Source of the DNA: Pontiellaceae bacterium
GTDB lineage: Bacteria > Verrucomicrobiota > Kiritimatiellia > Kiritimatiellales > Pontiellaceae
Length of the DNA: 24,217 bases
NCBI GenBank assembly: GCA_016937035.1
Contig: JAFGWS010000173.1
Location: forward strand, 1 to 24,217
Direction: 5' to 3'
Numbering within the stretch: position 1 is the stretch's first letter; every line of letters starts with the position of its first letter. This document shows positions 7,453 to 17,010 of this stretch, one piece after another. A model generated the notes under the pieces. The model was given only the letters and a program-made list of their open reading frames with translations. It was not told where the DNA came from and did not search any database. The position numbers were made by a program, and so were the translations under genes.

Positions 7453-7947
7453 TCAGACGGAACGCAGCAGGTAGAGTTTTGCGCAGGCGAGGGCGTCGGA
7501 GAGGGCTTCGTGGTGGTTGAGGGGGATGTTGTGGCGGGCGCAGCAGGTGGCAAGGTCGTTGGGGCGGTAGCCCTTGGCGCGGTTGATCCGTACGGTGCAT
7601 TCCCAAGGGTCGGACAGTTCCAGATCGGCGTAGTCCAAGCCGTGGTGGGCCATGGTGGCCTGCAACACGCGGCGGTCGAATGATTCGTTGTGGGCGACGA
7701 GCGTCCGTCCGCGCAGGCGCAGCCGGATTTCGGGATAGAGCTCGGCAAAGGTCGGGGCGTTGGCGGTGTCTGCCGGGCGGATGCCGTGAACGGCGATGTT
7801 TTGGTACCAGTATTCATTTCCCGGCGGTTGGATGAGCGTGGAATACTGGTCGACGATTACGCCGTTTTCGACCGTCACAATCCCCACGGCGCAGGCGCTG
7901 TTGCGGGATCCGGTGGCGGTTTCAAAATCAATGGCGGTAAAGATCAT
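7453..7947 (-). CDS. DEDDh 3'-5' exonuclease (DnaQ/epsilon-like)
   Basis: A 164-aa cytoplasmic 3'-5' exonuclease domain protein. The two-metal active site is complete: AIDFETAT (Asp7, Glu9, ExoI), HNESFDRRVL (Asp91, ExoII) and HHEALSDA (His146, Asp151, ExoIII, DEDDh type). It consists of the exonuclease domain alone, with no helicase or GIY-YIG fusion, and resembles stand-alone DnaQ-like repair or RNA-trimming nucleases. The start is ATG 7947, set by a strong AGGAGG 6 nt upstream; the frame is open further upstream but that part is antisense-like. It lies 67 nt downstream of pgi on the same strand and could be cotranscribed with it. It converges on the truncated end of the defence operon. Confidence 0.88.
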   Translation of the reverse strand: MIFTAIDFETATGSRNSACAVGIVTVENGVIVDQYSTLIQPPGNEYWYQNIAVHGIRPADTANAPTFAELYPEIRLRLRGRTLVAHNESFDRRVLQATMAHHGLDYADLELSDPWECTVRINRAKGYRPNDLATCCARHNIPLNHHEALSDALACAKLYLLRSV

Positions 7948-8014
7948 GAATTCCTCCTGTTCAAAGCAAGCATGGTTACGCATCCGAGACCTCAGAACCA
8001 ACCATTGATGGGAT

Positions 8015-9786
<1,772 letters not shown>

Positions 9787-11901
9787 ATGAGGATTAAACC
9801 ACTTCTTCTGACCCTGTCGCTGCTGACCCTCCCGATGCTGGGAAGCTGTGATGCTGCCGACGACGGACTCGATACCCAACGAATCACGCGCTCGGTGGCG
9901 TATTCTCTCCCGCTGCTTCACCTGAATCAGCTGCCGCTCGATCAGAACATCTCAACCGATGCCTTCTCGCTCTTTATCAATTCGCTCGATTCGTCGCACT
10001 GTTACTTTCTCCAGTCCGACATTGACGCGTTTAAGAAGGAGGTGCCCGGTCTCGCCGCCCAGCTCCGTCGAGGCGACATTGCATTTGCTCAGAAGGTTTT
10101 CGATGTCCTGAAGAAGCGGATTGAAAACCGGATGGCTTTTATCGAAAACCAGCTTGAAAAGGGCTTTGATACCCGCATTGAAGAAACGTTTCTCTGGGAC
10201 CGCGAAGAGGCACCGTGGCCAAAAGACGAAGCCGAGTGGGATGACTTATGGCGCAAGCGCTTGAAGAATGAGTATGTCTCGCGGCTCGTTTCACAGCAGG
10301 TCTACGACGAAGAGGATGTTGAAGAACCCTCCACCAATACCGTTGAGTCCGTCGAAGTCGATACGGCCGATCTGGACGAGGAAGAGAATCTTTCTCCGGA
10401 AGAGTTCATCCGCGAAAAGTACAAGCAGTTTAAAATGACCATGGACACGTTCGATGATGAGATGCTGCTGCAGAGCTATCTCACCTCCTTTACCCAGGTT
10501 TATGACCCGCACAGCGACTATATGTCGCCCAGCAGCGTTGAAGATTTTGATATCAATATGTCGCTCTCGCTCGTCGGCATCGGTGCCATGCTGCGCGCAG
10601 AAGACGGCATGGCCGAAGTCACCCAGCTCGTTCCCGGCGGCCCGGCTGATCGCGACGGACGCCTTCAGGAGGGCGACAAGATTATTGCGGTCGGCAATGA
10701 AGACGAAGAGCCGGTAAGTATTCTCCACTGGCCGCTCTACAAAGCCGTACGCCTTATCCGCGGAGAGATTAACACCAAGGTGATTCTCGTGGTGATTCCC
10801 GCTTCCGATCGTTCCGGTACGCGGACGAAGACGATTGATATTATGCGCGACGAGGTCAAACTCGAAGAGCAGGCGGCCAAGGGCGAGGTCAAAGAATTTA
10901 AAAAAGACGAAAACACCGTCCGAAAATTCGGCATTATTAACCTGCCCGATTTCTATGCCGACTTTGAAGCGGCCAGCAACAACGAGTCCGATGCACGCAG
11001 AGCCTCGACCGATCTGCGGCGCATTATCAATGAACAGCTGGAAGAAAACATTGACGGACTCATCCTCGACCTGCGCAATAACGGCGGCGGATCGCTGGTG
11101 GAATCGATCGAGTGCGCGGGGTTATTTATCCCGTCCGGCCCGATTGTGCAGATCAAGGAAAACAGCGGCATTCAGGTGCTCCCCGATGCGGATCCTACGG
11201 TCGAATACGACGGTCCGATGATTGTCCTCGTCAACCGCCTCAGCGCCTCGGCCTCGGAAATTCTGGCGGCGGCTCTGCAGGACTACAAACGCGCGATTAT
11301 TGTGGGCGACGAAAAAACGCACGGCAAAGGCACTGTACAGACCCTGCTCTCGCTCGGTGACCGCCGCGGTTCGGTCAAATTGACCACGGCAGGTTTTTAC
11401 CGCATCAACGGCGGCTCCACACAGCTTAAAGGGGTAACGCCCGACATCATCATTCCCGACTACCTCGATGTCATGGGACTGGGCGAAGAATCGCTTGAAC
11501 ACGCCCTGCCGTGGGATACCATACGTCCGGCGATGTACCGTACCCAAAAGGGCCTCGCCGAATTTCTCCCCAGACTGGCAGAGCGGTCGCGCGAACGCCT
11601 CGAGCAAAACGAGGAATTCAAAGCGATGATGGAGAGCCGCGCACTTCTGAAAGAGCGTTATGACACCAAAACGGTCTCCCTTTCATTGGAAACTCGTTTA
11701 GCAGAAGCCCAAAAGAGCAAAGAACTGGATGAGATTCAGGAGGAAGCCATGCTCAAGGCCTCAGGCGAAGATTCTGAAGAAGGCAATGACCTCGTGCTTC
11801 AGGAAGCCATGCACATCCTTTCCGACCTGATTGACCTCAGAAGCGTTAAACCGGCCGAGATCCTTACCGCAACCGAAGGAGCGATTCAGCGTATCGAATG
11901 A
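9787..11901 (+). CDS. Carboxy-terminal processing (tail-specific) protease, S41 family, lipoprotein
   Basis: A 704-aa periplasmic serine protease of the Prc/CtpA type, degrading or trimming envelope proteins from their C-termini. Layout: signal peptide with a lipobox-like LGSC, a helical Prc-type N-terminal domain, a long acidic insertion (about residues 175-210), a PDZ domain (about 258-312, VGIGAMLRAEDGMAEV and VPGGPADRDGRLQEGDKI), the S41 core, and a charged helical C-terminal extension. The Ser-Lys dyad is visible: Ser488 in RLSASASE and Lys514 in THGKGTVQ. The start is ATG 9787 because it begins the signal peptide; upstream codons in frame run into the region antisense to pgi. It overlaps the next gene by ATGA, indicating coupled translation with a cell-wall hydrolase. 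Prc proteases are known to control peptidoglycan hydrolases in other bacteria. Confidence 0.93.
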   Translation: MRIKPLLLTLSLLTLPMLGSCDAADDGLDTQRITRSVAYSLPLLHLNQLPLDQNISTDAFSLFINSLDSSHCYFLQSDIDAFKKEVPGLAAQLRRGDIAFAQKVFDVLKKRIENRMAFIENQLEKGFDTRIEETFLWDREEAPWPKDEAEWDDLWRKRLKNEYVSRLVSQQVYDEEDVEEPSTNTVESVEVDTADLDEEENLSPEEFIREKYKQFKMTMDTFDDEMLLQSYLTSFTQVYDPHSDYMSPSSVEDFDINMSLSLVGIGAMLRAEDGMAEVTQLVPGGPADRDGRLQEGDKIIAVGNEDEEPVSILHWPLYKAVRLIRGEINTKVILVVIPASDRSGTRTKTIDIMRDEVKLEEQAAKGEVKEFKKDENTVRKFGIINLPDFYADFEAASNNESDARRASTDLRRIINEQLEENIDGLILDLRNNGGGSLVESIECAGLFIPSGPIVQIKENSGIQVLPDADPTVEYDGPMIVLVNRLSASASEILAAALQDYKRAIIVGDEKTHGKGTVQTLLSLGDRRGSVKLTTAGFYRINGGSTQLKGVTPDIIIPDYLDVMGLGEESLEHALPWDTIRPAMYRTQKGLAEFLPRLAERSRERLEQNEEFKAMMESRALLKERYDTKTVSLSLETRLAEAQKSKELDEIQEEAMLKASGEDSEEGNDLVLQEAMHILSDLIDLRSVKPAEILTATEGAIQRIE

Positions 11902-12626
11902 AACCGGCAAATTACTGGACGTTCCGACGCATCGGCATCATCTGGCTCATCGGGGCGTTCGGATTAGGAGTTGTGCTTTACCAGCCGGTGGGACGAAGCA
12001 TCTTCCGCCTCTACATCGCTGCGGCCATTCCCGCTCTCTGGATGGGTGCCGGCGTTTTGATGTGGCGGATTCGTTGGATGGCCTACACCATTTGGGCTGC
12101 CGCGCTGCTTGCTGGAATCATCCTGCTCCTTCCGGGAAAAAAGCCTGACCCCGCTCAACTGCGTGCCGAATACATCAAACAGCTTCGCGATTACGAAGGC
12201 ATCCAATATGTCTGGGGCGGAGAAAATCGTCGCGGCATCGATTGCTCAGGGCTGGTCCGCCGTGCGCTCATCGACAGCGACTTTCAGATCGGCATCACAC
12301 AAGCCAACCCGCGCGCACTGCGCTCTGCCATCGGCCTTTGGTGGAATGACGCCTCCGCTCAGGCCTTGCTGAACGGCTATCTCGATCTGACCGTTCCGCT
12401 CGCCGTTGCCCCCTCAATCAACGAAATAGAGTCTGCTCTCCTGCCCGGCGACCTTGCCGTCACCACCGACGGCGTCCATGTACTCGCCTATCTCGGGAAC
12501 CAGCAATGGATTGAAGCCGATCCCGCCGATTTACAGGTGCTTATTGTCCACACCCCTTCCGACAACATCTGGTTCAACAAACCCGTCAAGCTCGTGCGCT
12601 GGAATGCGATGAAGGCCGGCGAATGA
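11898..12626 (+). CDS. Membrane-anchored NlpC/P60-family hydrolase
   Basis: A 242-aa protein with three predicted membrane segments at the N-terminus (about residues 9-28, 36-56 and 60-80). A domain with the NlpC/P60 nucleophile motif RGIDCSGLVRRAL (Cys116) follows, preceded by GIQYVWGGENR and followed by LPGDLAVTTDGVHVLAYLG (His194). The family cleaves gamma-D-glutamyl-diaminopimelate bonds in peptidoglycan or related amide bonds, and here would face the periplasm or outer surface. Its ATG overlaps the stop of the S41 protease (ATGA), so the two are made together. A protease controlling a wall hydrolase is a plausible pairing, by inference. Membrane segments before NlpC/P60 are less usual than a signal peptide. 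Confidence 0.88.
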   Translation: MKPANYWTFRRIGIIWLIGAFGLGVVLYQPVGRSIFRLYIAAAIPALWMGAGVLMWRIRWMAYTIWAAALLAGIILLLPGKKPDPAQLRAEYIKQLRDYEGIQYVWGGENRRGIDCSGLVRRALIDSDFQIGITQANPRALRSAIGLWWNDASAQALLNGYLDLTVPLAVAPSINEIESALLPGDLAVTTDGVHVLAYLGNQQWIEADPADLQVLIVHTPSDNIWFNKPVKLVRWNAMKAGE

Positions 12627-13018
12627 AATTTCACCAAAGGGGCAGGGCGCACAGATTGCTCTCTTCCGGCGCAATCACTTCCACGCCGACGCTCTCGTTG
12701 AAAGCGAGCCAAACCACCATCGTTGTAGCGTTGGCTCTGCGAGCCAATCATCATTCTCGTCGACACGCCGTCCCCGCCGCGTGAAGAAGTTGGAGTTTAT
12801 GCAAGATTGTCAGGAAGTGTTTTGACACTTCGCTCTGTTTGCGTTTATATGTCTGTAAATGGGCGTTTGGCGGCTCGGCCGGTTGAGCGAGGGAAAGCAC
12901 GGGGGAGAGTTGTTTGATTTGAGAGAAAAGGCTAAAAAACGGGATCGACGCCTTGTTATAAGCGGTGCTGTGGAGTCATTTCAAATCTGCATCTGTTCAG
13001 TAAAAATAAGGAGAAAAG
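12627..13018. other. Intergenic region with a dispersed repeat and hairpins
   Basis: 392 bp between the NlpC gene and the secretin-like gene. It contains the first copy of the 59-bp repeat (12731-12789), a 7-bp stem GAAGTGT-TTTG-ACACTTC (12814-12831), and a GC-rich stretch GGCGGCTCGGCC near 12867. A 53-codon frame opens at ATG 12623 (overlapping the NlpC stop as ATGA) and ends inside the repeat at 12784. It has no ribosome binding site and is not called as a gene. Confidence 0.5.
12731..12789. repeat. 59-bp repeat, copy 1
   Basis: Matches 13754-13812 at 57 of 59 positions in the same orientation, 1023 bp apart. It begins with a perfect stem-loop TTGGCTC-TGC-GAGCCAA (12731-12747). Copies 1 and 2 flank the secretin-like gene. 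Both differences fall so that one frame on each strand stays open, reading ALRANHHSRRHAVP on plus and FFTRRGRRVDENDDWLAE on minus. Confidence 0.85.
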
Positions 13019-13696
13019 ATGAGTTCAGGTAAAACAATAATAATTCTGCTTGTCGGGTTGTTGGTTCATGGGGTGGCAAATGCCTCTCTGGACGGTACGG
13101 TGAAAATCCAGACCCATTTTGTCGCTTATCCCAAAGCAATGATTGATAAAATTCAGGCTGAAGACATTACAAAGCCGCTGGATGTCAAGCGACTTGCTGA
13201 GTTGCTCAAACAAGGCCAAGGAACAATACTGGCCTCGCCATCGATGGTTGCTAAGTCCAATATTCTATCCACATTGAGAGATCAGCGGATTCATCGTGTC
13301 CACCAGGATTTAGGCATGGAAACAGGCCAGAATACCTCCCCCATCGTCAGTCCTCAGGATTTCGAAGATTTTGGAGAAGGGCTGGATCTCTCAATAAAGC
13401 CGATCATTAAAGATGATGGTAAAATGGTCCATATAGACTTTGTGTCGACATTAGCGGATGAACCTGAGCTTGTTGAACGCAGCGCAGGAAGCCTGCCGAC
13501 GCTTACTGGAGGGCGCTTAGATTTTACTTACTGTCAAACCGCTATCAAGCATGCCTTCTTTAAGAGCAGTGCTGACGTGAAAGCTGGGGAAACCATCTTG
13601 TTGTCAGGAGGTACTACTACTTCCGGGGATGATCTGATTTATATTTTTCTTACATGCTCAATAATGAGCACAGGAGATCCGCTCCCTGAACAATAG
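13019..13696 (+). CDS. Small secreted secretin-like protein
   Basis: A 225-aa protein with a signal peptide (MSSGKTIIILLVGLLVHGVANA). The mature part resembles a minimal secretin core. KIQTHFVAYPKAMIDKI is followed by GTILASPSMVAKS, where secretins have their ILS-x-P-x-V motif, then GEGLDLSIKPIIKDDGKMV with alternating strands, and KAGETILLSGGTTTSGDD near the end, like the secretin beta-lip region. The usual long N0/N1 domains and the final VPxLGDIP segment are missing, so it probably does not form a type II secretion pore. The start ATG 13019 has a good AAGGAG 6 nt upstream. It stands alone, between two copies of a 59-bp repeat. Function unknown; the secretin resemblance is moderate. Confidence 0.75.
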   Translation: MSSGKTIIILLVGLLVHGVANASLDGTVKIQTHFVAYPKAMIDKIQAEDITKPLDVKRLAELLKQGQGTILASPSMVAKSNILSTLRDQRIHRVHQDLGMETGQNTSPIVSPQDFEDFGEGLDLSIKPIIKDDGKMVHIDFVSTLADEPELVERSAGSLPTLTGGRLDFTYCQTAIKHAFFKSSADVKAGETILLSGGTTTSGDDLIYIFLTCSIMSTGDPLPEQ

Positions 13697-14046
13697 AAGT
13701 CAGAAATGGGCGTCAGTTCGCCGAAAAAGGTCAGAACGCTTTTCTCATTAGAATTAGCTCTGCGAGCCAATCATCATTCTCGTCGACACGCCGTCCCCGT
13801 CGCGTGAAGAAGAGAGCGAGTCGATTCATAATCGCGGTAGCAGAAGTAGAAAACGATAAGACGGGAGAATTTATCGGCAAGGTTTTGGCCATCATCTCTT
13901 TTTGCGTTTTTGTTTTTACAAAAGGGTGCTAGCGGATCAGCCGCCCGGGCGAGCTGGAAAGGGCGGCATTTGCGTGAATTACAAGATTACGGGATCGACC
14001 TTTTTTTGACACCTTTACTGTACCAACATAATGACCACACCCAGCC
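13697..14046. other. Intergenic region with repeat copy 2 and GC-rich palindrome
   Basis: 350 bp with the second 59-bp repeat copy (13754-13812), a GC-rich near-palindrome centred on GCCCGGGC (about 13938-13957), and T-runs near 13900 and 14002. Only short, unconvincing frames occur: one of 33 codons from ATG 13706 ends in the repeat, and a long plus-strand frame from 13910 lies antisense to the 54-aa membrane protein and has poor composition. Confidence 0.45.
13754..13812. repeat. 59-bp repeat, copy 2
   Basis: Second copy of the sequence at 12731-12789, with substitutions at 13756 and in the CCCCG(C/T)CGC stretch. The stem-loop of copy 1 is kept but for one mismatch (TTAGCTC-TGC-GAGCCAA). 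It starts 58 bp after the stop of the secretin-like gene. Confidence 0.85.
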
Positions 14047-14211
14047 CTACTCCCCGCTCCGATCAAGCAGCCGATGCAAAAAGACCACAAAGAGGACGAA
14101 CCCGGCAGCCAGTAATGAGCCTAGCATCAACTTGATCCTCTCCTTGTCAGCCAAAAACAAGAACCCCAAGCAAGCCACCGCGAATACATACACATTATTC
14201 TTAATACTCAT
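14047..14211 (-). CDS. Small two-helix membrane protein (54 aa)
   Basis: A short gene on the minus strand from ATG 14211 to TAG 14047. It opens MSIKNNVYVFAVACLGFLFL, then ADKERIKLM, then a second hydrophobic stretch LGSLLAAGFVLFVVFLH, and ends RLLDRSGE. This gives two membrane helices (about residues 7-21 and 29-46) joined by a charged turn, with a charged tail. A good ribosome binding site, AAGGGAG, lies 8 nt upstream of the ATG, which supports real translation. No family recognised. The neighbours, a Gfo/Idh oxidoreductase to the right and a secretin-like protein to the left, give no hint of function. A long low-quality frame on the opposite strand overlaps it and is rejected. Confidence 0.6.
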   Translation of the reverse strand: MSIKNNVYVFAVACLGFLFLADKERIKLMLGSLLAAGFVLFVVFLHRLLDRSGE

Positions 14212-14609
14212 CACATTTTCTCCCTTCGAGATAACTCCTTATGCTGATTCGGTAAGCAGGACAAGACAGGCGCGATATTCTGTGGACAGTCTTATCTCGC
14301 AGACCTGTGCGTTCAATGCATGCTTTCTTGTCAATCCGATGTGCACACAGAAGTACTTCGAGCTGTATATGGGGCAAGTTCTCGTCCGAGGGGAATTCGC
14401 CTACAAAAAATGCGTTGAGTTTGACTCAGCGTTAGATGGGGCTATTTTGTGAGGCTGCTTGTTGCTGACGATGGGATGAATGTCGATTGAGTTTGAGGGG
14501 TGTCTATTGTATGAAAGAAAAAGGTGCGAGTCCGCCTAATGCGTAATTTTCCGCCGCTCAACATTTTTTATGCCGGAAAAGATGCTGGCTGCTCCTGATA
14601 AAAGGGATA
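14212..14609. other. Intergenic region holding degenerate repeat copy A
   Basis: 398 bp without a supported gene. It contains the ribosome binding site of the 54-aa gene at its left end and, at 14521-14550, a degenerate copy of the repeat found at 15704 and 16986. Nothing else is recognised. Confidence 0.4.
14521..14550 (-). repeat. Dispersed repeat, copy A (degenerate)
   Basis: The reverse complement reads AAAATTACGCATTAGGCGGA and then CTCGCACCTT. It aligns with the plus-strand sequence at 15704-15736, differing at the two bases in AAAATKACGMATTAGGCGG and in the GGMYTSG spacer before CACCTT. Intergenic, just downstream of the oxidoreductase stop. Confidence 0.6.
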
Positions 14610-15605
14610 TTACCCCTTATTTTCTCCTGGATACACCAGTTTCCATGGTTTGCGGACGGCGTCCATAAGTTCCATGATTTGGAGCGTTTTGGAGAGCGGC
14701 ATTACGTTGCTTTCGCGCAGGCCTGCTTCAAGGCAGTCCATAACGTGGTCGATTTCATATTTAAAATTTTCGCTTTCGCCGTAGGGGAAGCGCAGTACTT
14801 CCGGCTCTGCATCGGTTTTGTGAATATGCAGTTCCTGTGCAGCGAGAAAGTCGGGCACGCGGATGTAGCCTTTGGTTCCGCTGACGATGGCATCCTTTGG
14901 AGCGGCCTGAGAATAGCTGGAGGAGAGCACCGCCTTTTTGCGGTCGCCGAATTCCAAAACATAGTGAGAGTGTTCGTCCACGCCGGTTTCTCGGTCCATG
15001 GTGGCAAAGCTGGAGAAGCGAGAGGGTTTTTCTCCGAAAACAATGTCGGCCATGCTGATGGGATAGATTCCCAGGTCAAGCAACGCTCCGCCTGCTAAAT
15101 CAATATTGCGCATGCGGTGCTCCGGCGGCAGATCAAATCCCAGGCAAAAATTGGTGTAGAGCGTTTCAACCGTTCCGATTTCGCCGGAGGCAATCAACTC
15201 CTGAAGCTTAAGAATGGCGGGAAGGAAGCGGGTCCAGAGCGCTTCCATCACGAAAAGGTTTTTCTCTTTGGCCAGTGCCTCCAGTCGACGCGTCTGCTCC
15301 GCATTGATGGTGAACGGTTTTTCGCAGAGCACATGTTTCCCGGCCTCCAGACACTGCTTCACGCACTCAAAATGAAAGTTGTGCGTCGTGGCAATGTAGA
15401 CAATGTCAACCTCGGGGTCGGCCAGCAGCGCATTATAGTCGGAATAGCTGCGCGGAATAGTATGGCGTTTAGCGAAGGCCTCGGCCTTTCCGGCTGTACG
15501 CGATGCGCCCGCAACGAGTCGTCCGCGGTTTAATGACTTCAGGCTGATCGCAAACACGTTTGCAATTTCGCCGCATCCGATAACGCCCCATCCGAATTCC
15601 TGCAT
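14610..15605 (-). CDS. Gfo/Idh/MocA-family NAD(P)-dependent oxidoreductase
   Basis: A 331-aa cytoplasmic dehydrogenase acting on a sugar, sugar derivative or similar polyol; the exact substrate cannot be read from the sequence. The Rossmann motif GVIGCGEIA is at residues 7-15, the family's EKP motif at Glu95-Lys96-Pro97 (HVLCEKPFT), and the C-terminal domain has the LDLGIYPISMADIVFG segment typical of the dihydrodiol-dehydrogenase-like branch. The start ATG 15605 is set by AAGGAG about 8 nt upstream; the frame is open 11 codons further but without a ribosome binding site. It ends at the TAA at 14610-14612. It has no operon partner on its strand. Confidence 0.92.
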   Translation of the reverse strand: MQEFGWGVIGCGEIANVFAISLKSLNRGRLVAGASRTAGKAEAFAKRHTIPRSYSDYNALLADPEVDIVYIATTHNFHFECVKQCLEAGKHVLCEKPFTINAEQTRRLEALAKEKNLFVMEALWTRFLPAILKLQELIASGEIGTVETLYTNFCLGFDLPPEHRMRNIDLAGGALLDLGIYPISMADIVFGEKPSRFSSFATMDRETGVDEHSHYVLEFGDRKKAVLSSSYSQAAPKDAIVSGTKGYIRVPDFLAAQELHIHKTDAEPEVLRFPYGESENFKYEIDHVMDCLEAGLRESNVMPLSKTLQIMELMDAVRKPWKLVYPGENKG

Positions 15606-15703
15606 GATCCTTCTCCTTATTTTGATTGGGAGTAACATGCCGGATCAACGCGGTCTCGGGCAAGCAGTCTTGTATGTTTCCCAAATCAACGGTAGTGCAA
15701 ATC

Positions 15704-15736
15704 AAAATGACGAATTAGGCGGCTTGGCACCTTTTT
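15704..15736 (+). repeat. Dispersed repeat, copy B
   Basis: Starts with AAAATGACGAATTAGGCG (15704-15721), which is the exact reverse complement of 16993-17010, and continues GCTTGGCACCTTTTT. With copy C it brackets the secreted-protein gene at 15767-16930 as an inverted pair. Confidence 0.8.
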
Positions 15737-15766
15737 GACCCCTTTTCTGCAAAGCCCCCGGTTTAT

Positions 15767-16930
15767 TTATTCCCAGAACATGGCCTTTTCGCCGTCAATC
15801 TTCTTTTTCGAAAACCGGAAGACAAATCCGGACCGTTTGCTTGAGCTTTTATCCGTTTTGGTCCCCACCACATATAAATCACCTGCCCCACTGATTCTGG
15901 CAGTAGCAGGATCATAATTAAAACCGGGTTCATAATCGTACAAACGTCTGACTTCAGTTCCTTCCTTGTCCAGAACGATCACATCGACATCGTCATGTTT
16001 TAACAAAGGCTCCTCGCTGAAATTTCTGCTTATGCAAACCATTCCATCCTTACACGGGAAAATTTCAACTGGGATTTGTTTTCCTTTTTCCTCGATCTTT
16101 TTATTCCAGATTTCTTTCCCGGAAGAGTCCATCTTGATCACCTGCAATCCGGTATCCCGTTTTGAATCGACGTTTTCTTCAGCGGCATAGGAATATTCCA
16201 ACAACAGATATATACTATCTTCTTCAACCCAAAGGCTCCCGCCTTCCGCATGCTGCCATTCTCCGAGGCTCGAATTTTTCCATTGAACTTCGCCGGAGCT
16301 GGACAATTTAACCAATCCATAACCGAATATATATCCGGTGATATGTTCATACGAATACAGGATCAGGTATTCACCGTTCTTATTCCGGACCACTTTATGG
16401 ATTACCGCCGCCTGCAGATCCTTGATCTTGACGGTCTTCTTTACCTTGGCCTCTCGATCGATCCAGACCATGCTGATATCATTCGTTTTGCTGGATTGGG
16501 ATATCTTGTAGTTAAACATGGTGTTTAAGCCAAAGAGTACATATTCATTTTCAGAAAGAGGGAAGCCGGCGTAGGGCGCAAAAGGGAAGTCCAAATCTAT
16601 CTGGGTTTCGTTATACCCGTATTTCCCTACGGTGGTGGATGCTAGGAAAGTTTTCCCGCGAATGGAAGCGATGTACTCGGCATGTTCTCCATCATAATCC
16701 CTGATGAAAAAGTCGCCTGCAGCATTGACTCCAATTTCTTCCTCGCCTGCGTCCTCCAATATAAAATTAAGACTGTTCTCGTTTGCTACAAACGAAGACA
16801 GCCCTTTATTAACGAGAAGATACGAATTGTTTTGGTAGAAACAAATGTCCGATATTTCATAATCAGGCAGCTCCTGCGCAAGGCAACAGTCCGCCACCAG
16901 CGATAAAACCATTATGCAATGAAGTCTCAT
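15767..16930 (-). CDS. Secreted protein of unknown function, probable beta-propeller-like repeats
   Basis: A 387-aa protein with a signal peptide (MRLHCIMVLSLVADCCLAQE). The mature part is rich in short strands of the type NGEYLILYSYE, LVKLSSSGEVQWKN, LQVIKMDSSGKEIWNKK and VIVLDKEGTEVRRLYDY. A recurring pattern of hydrophobic strand, D/S-x-x-G-x-E/K turn and aromatic suggests WD40/PQQ-like propeller blades. The family is not recognised, and no catalytic motif is seen. The start ATG 16930 has a strong GGAGG 7 nt upstream. It stands alone, with inverted repeat copies 31 bp beyond its stop and 56 bp before its start, which raises the possibility that gene plus repeats moved as a unit. Confidence 0.8.
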   Translation of the reverse strand: MRLHCIMVLSLVADCCLAQELPDYEISDICFYQNNSYLLVNKGLSSFVANENSLNFILEDAGEEEIGVNAAGDFFIRDYDGEHAEYIASIRGKTFLASTTVGKYGYNETQIDLDFPFAPYAGFPLSENEYVLFGLNTMFNYKISQSSKTNDISMVWIDREAKVKKTVKIKDLQAAVIHKVVRNKNGEYLILYSYEHITGYIFGYGLVKLSSSGEVQWKNSSLGEWQHAEGGSLWVEEDSIYLLLEYSYAAEENVDSKRDTGLQVIKMDSSGKEIWNKKIEEKGKQIPVEIFPCKDGMVCISRNFSEEPLLKHDDVDVIVLDKEGTEVRRLYDYEPGFNYDPATARISGAGDLYVVGTKTDKSSSKRSGFVFRFSKKKIDGEKAMFWE

Positions 16931-16985
16931 ACTTTTCCTCCGTTTACGTCGAGATCGATGACAACCGCTCTACATGATACTGTAG

Positions 16986-17010
16986 AAAGGTGCGCCTAAT
17001 TCGTCATTTT
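16986..17010 (-). repeat. Dispersed repeat, copy C (inverted relative to copy B)
   Basis: CGCCTAATTCGTCATTTT at 16993-17010 is the perfect reverse complement of copy B. AAAGGTG in front of it matches the CACCTTT end of the other copies, with a 5-nt gap relative to A and B. Confidence 0.8.

Noticed and set aside
12623..12784. 53-codon frame overlapping the NlpC stop as ATGA
   Set aside because: The ATGA overlap is suggestive, but there is no ribosome binding site and its last third lies in the 59-bp repeat that recurs at 13754, so it is probably a fortuitous frame into a repeat.
12814..12831. GAAGTGT-TTTG-ACACTTC hairpin considered as a terminator for the NlpC gene
   Set aside because: A real stem, but about 190 bp past the stop and without a T-run; kept only as part of the intergenic description.
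13910..14452. 180-codon plus-strand frame
   Set aside because: Composition is poor (serine/threonine/proline-rich and irregular), no ribosome binding site, and it lies antisense to the better supported 54-aa membrane protein at 14047-14211.
14601..14620. AAGGG/CCCTT stem at the end of the oxidoreductase gene, considered as a minus-strand terminator
   Set aside because: Only five base pairs and overlapping the stop codon; too weak to call despite a short T-run.
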